DNA from: Zizania palustris
Taxonomy: Eukaryota > Streptophyta > Magnoliopsida > Poales > Poaceae
NCBI GenBank assembly: GCA_019279435.1
Contig: JAAALK010000086.1
Span: forward strand, 4,154,001-4,218,000
Direction of reading: 5' to 3'
DNA length: 64,000 bases
The notes beneath the pieces were generated by a model. That model was not told where the DNA came from. It saw only the letters and a list, made by a program, of their open reading frames with translations, and made no database searches. Position 1 is the first letter of the stretch. Every line of letters begins with the position of its first letter. The position numbers were made by a program, and so were the translations under genes. This document shows positions 63,175-64,000 of the stretch, in pieces.

Positions 63175-64000
63175 CAAGATTGCAAATTTGTCGGATGATG
63201 AATAATAATGGTTGAATCAACGAAGTACATTTGTCATATTTTGGTTCAGATTGCAAATTTCAATTTCAAGTTTAGTTTCAAATCAGCACACAAGTATTCA
63301 AGACTTGTCAACCTTTCTAGATTCTAACCTTTGAATATACTATACATCAATTTCAAAATTCTAGTAGTTTACCCGACATAGTAATACTGTAGCAAATCCG
63401 ACAAATGCCAGGGCAAACTAATTCAGAACAGAAACCTTAATTTACAAAATAAATCTCCAGGAATATGATTAGAAAAGCTAATCAAAACAAACTTTGATTC
63501 ACAACTCAAGTACTAGAACAATCAGAACTATTCTGTATCAATTTTACCAACACAAATTACAAGCACTCACCTAGCCAAAACAGGATGAATTCTAAGTATG
63601 TGACAAAACAAATACTTCAAGGAATACACTAAGTATCAACCAACAGATCAGAAACCCTTTTGTTACTCTATTAGATACAACCAATGAGCAAATTCAAGGA
63701 ATGAAACACCTGAAACAGAACTGGATTTTTAGCAAACTTGCTTGACTACAAACTGAACTTATGATGAACACATGTGTTGGCATAGCATCTGGTAACAGCA
63801 AGAAACACGCAAGCACACACTATTCTCAGTCAAGAAAATAATGCTCAAGGTTTGATCTCTGATTTCTATTGAAACATACCAAACAAAGATGAGCTAATTT
63901 GAGTTTGTCAAACCTCAAAACACTTTCAGTAATCTATTTCCAGAAGCTGGCACAAAAACAATTTCAATTCAAATTCTCATGACTCAAAAGCTATCAGAAG
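63175..64000. other. Unassigned AT-rich sequence inside the SIRE-like element
   Basis: Begins ATTGCAAATTTGTCGG. No gene, repeat or terminus is recognised; the base composition differs from the GC-richer gag before it. It may be a further insertion whose other end is outside the window. Confidence 0.5.

Overview
The window looks like transposon-rich, probably heterochromatic DNA from a grass genome. I base this on the mix of families: a Reina-type chromovirus, Tat-type Ty3/gypsy elements with a second RNase H, a SIRE-like Ty1/copia element, a CACTA transposon with TNP2 and Ulp1 proteins, and a Helitron with a grass-style 3' end. I found no clear single-copy host gene, no tRNA or rRNA gene and no CRISPR array. 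Almost every long reading frame belongs to a mobile element, and most are broken. The species cannot be named from sequence alone.

Layout. 123-4996: Reina-like chromovirus, minus strand, 238-bp LTR. 4997-5837: unassigned. 5838-20504: broken plus-strand Helitron (RepHel) whose Rep gene is split by a very young Tat-type element at 5942-17408. That element has 495-bp LTRs with one difference seen and a perfect ATATC target duplication. It carries sense gag-pol, a roughly 60-bp tandem repeat array, and an intron-containing gene on the opposite strand. 20505-21674: AT-rich unassigned DNA.

21675-52433: an old Tat-type element ('B') taken apart by nested insertions. Its reverse transcriptase is split by a SIRE-like solo LTR (26616-41182, GTCAT duplication). 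That solo LTR is itself split by a 13-kb CACTA element (27086-40049). A few hundred bases further on, B is split again by a copia element ('A', 41555-49252). At 52434 begins a third Tat-type element ('C', minus strand). Its reverse transcriptase is cut at 56610 by a SIRE-lineage copia element (56611 to at least 63174, minus strand), which is itself interrupted near 63174.

Most interesting points. (1) The young Tat element has a five-exon antisense gene, with four GT-AG introns that all keep frame and its own TATA box. (2) The CACTA element keeps an apparently intact, five-exon Ulp1-type cysteine protease while its transposase gene has frame breaks. It also repeats its terminal-type motif array next to several internal TATA boxes, and holds a 287-bp satellite-like array with a long palindrome inside. 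(3) Three unrelated retroelements each carry their own short, near-palindromic motif spread through the LTR and, for two of them, coding sequence. (4) The protease active sites of four separate elements are each changed by what look like G-to-A or C-to-T transitions. Everything rests on reading the sequence by eye; no alignment or database search was run.
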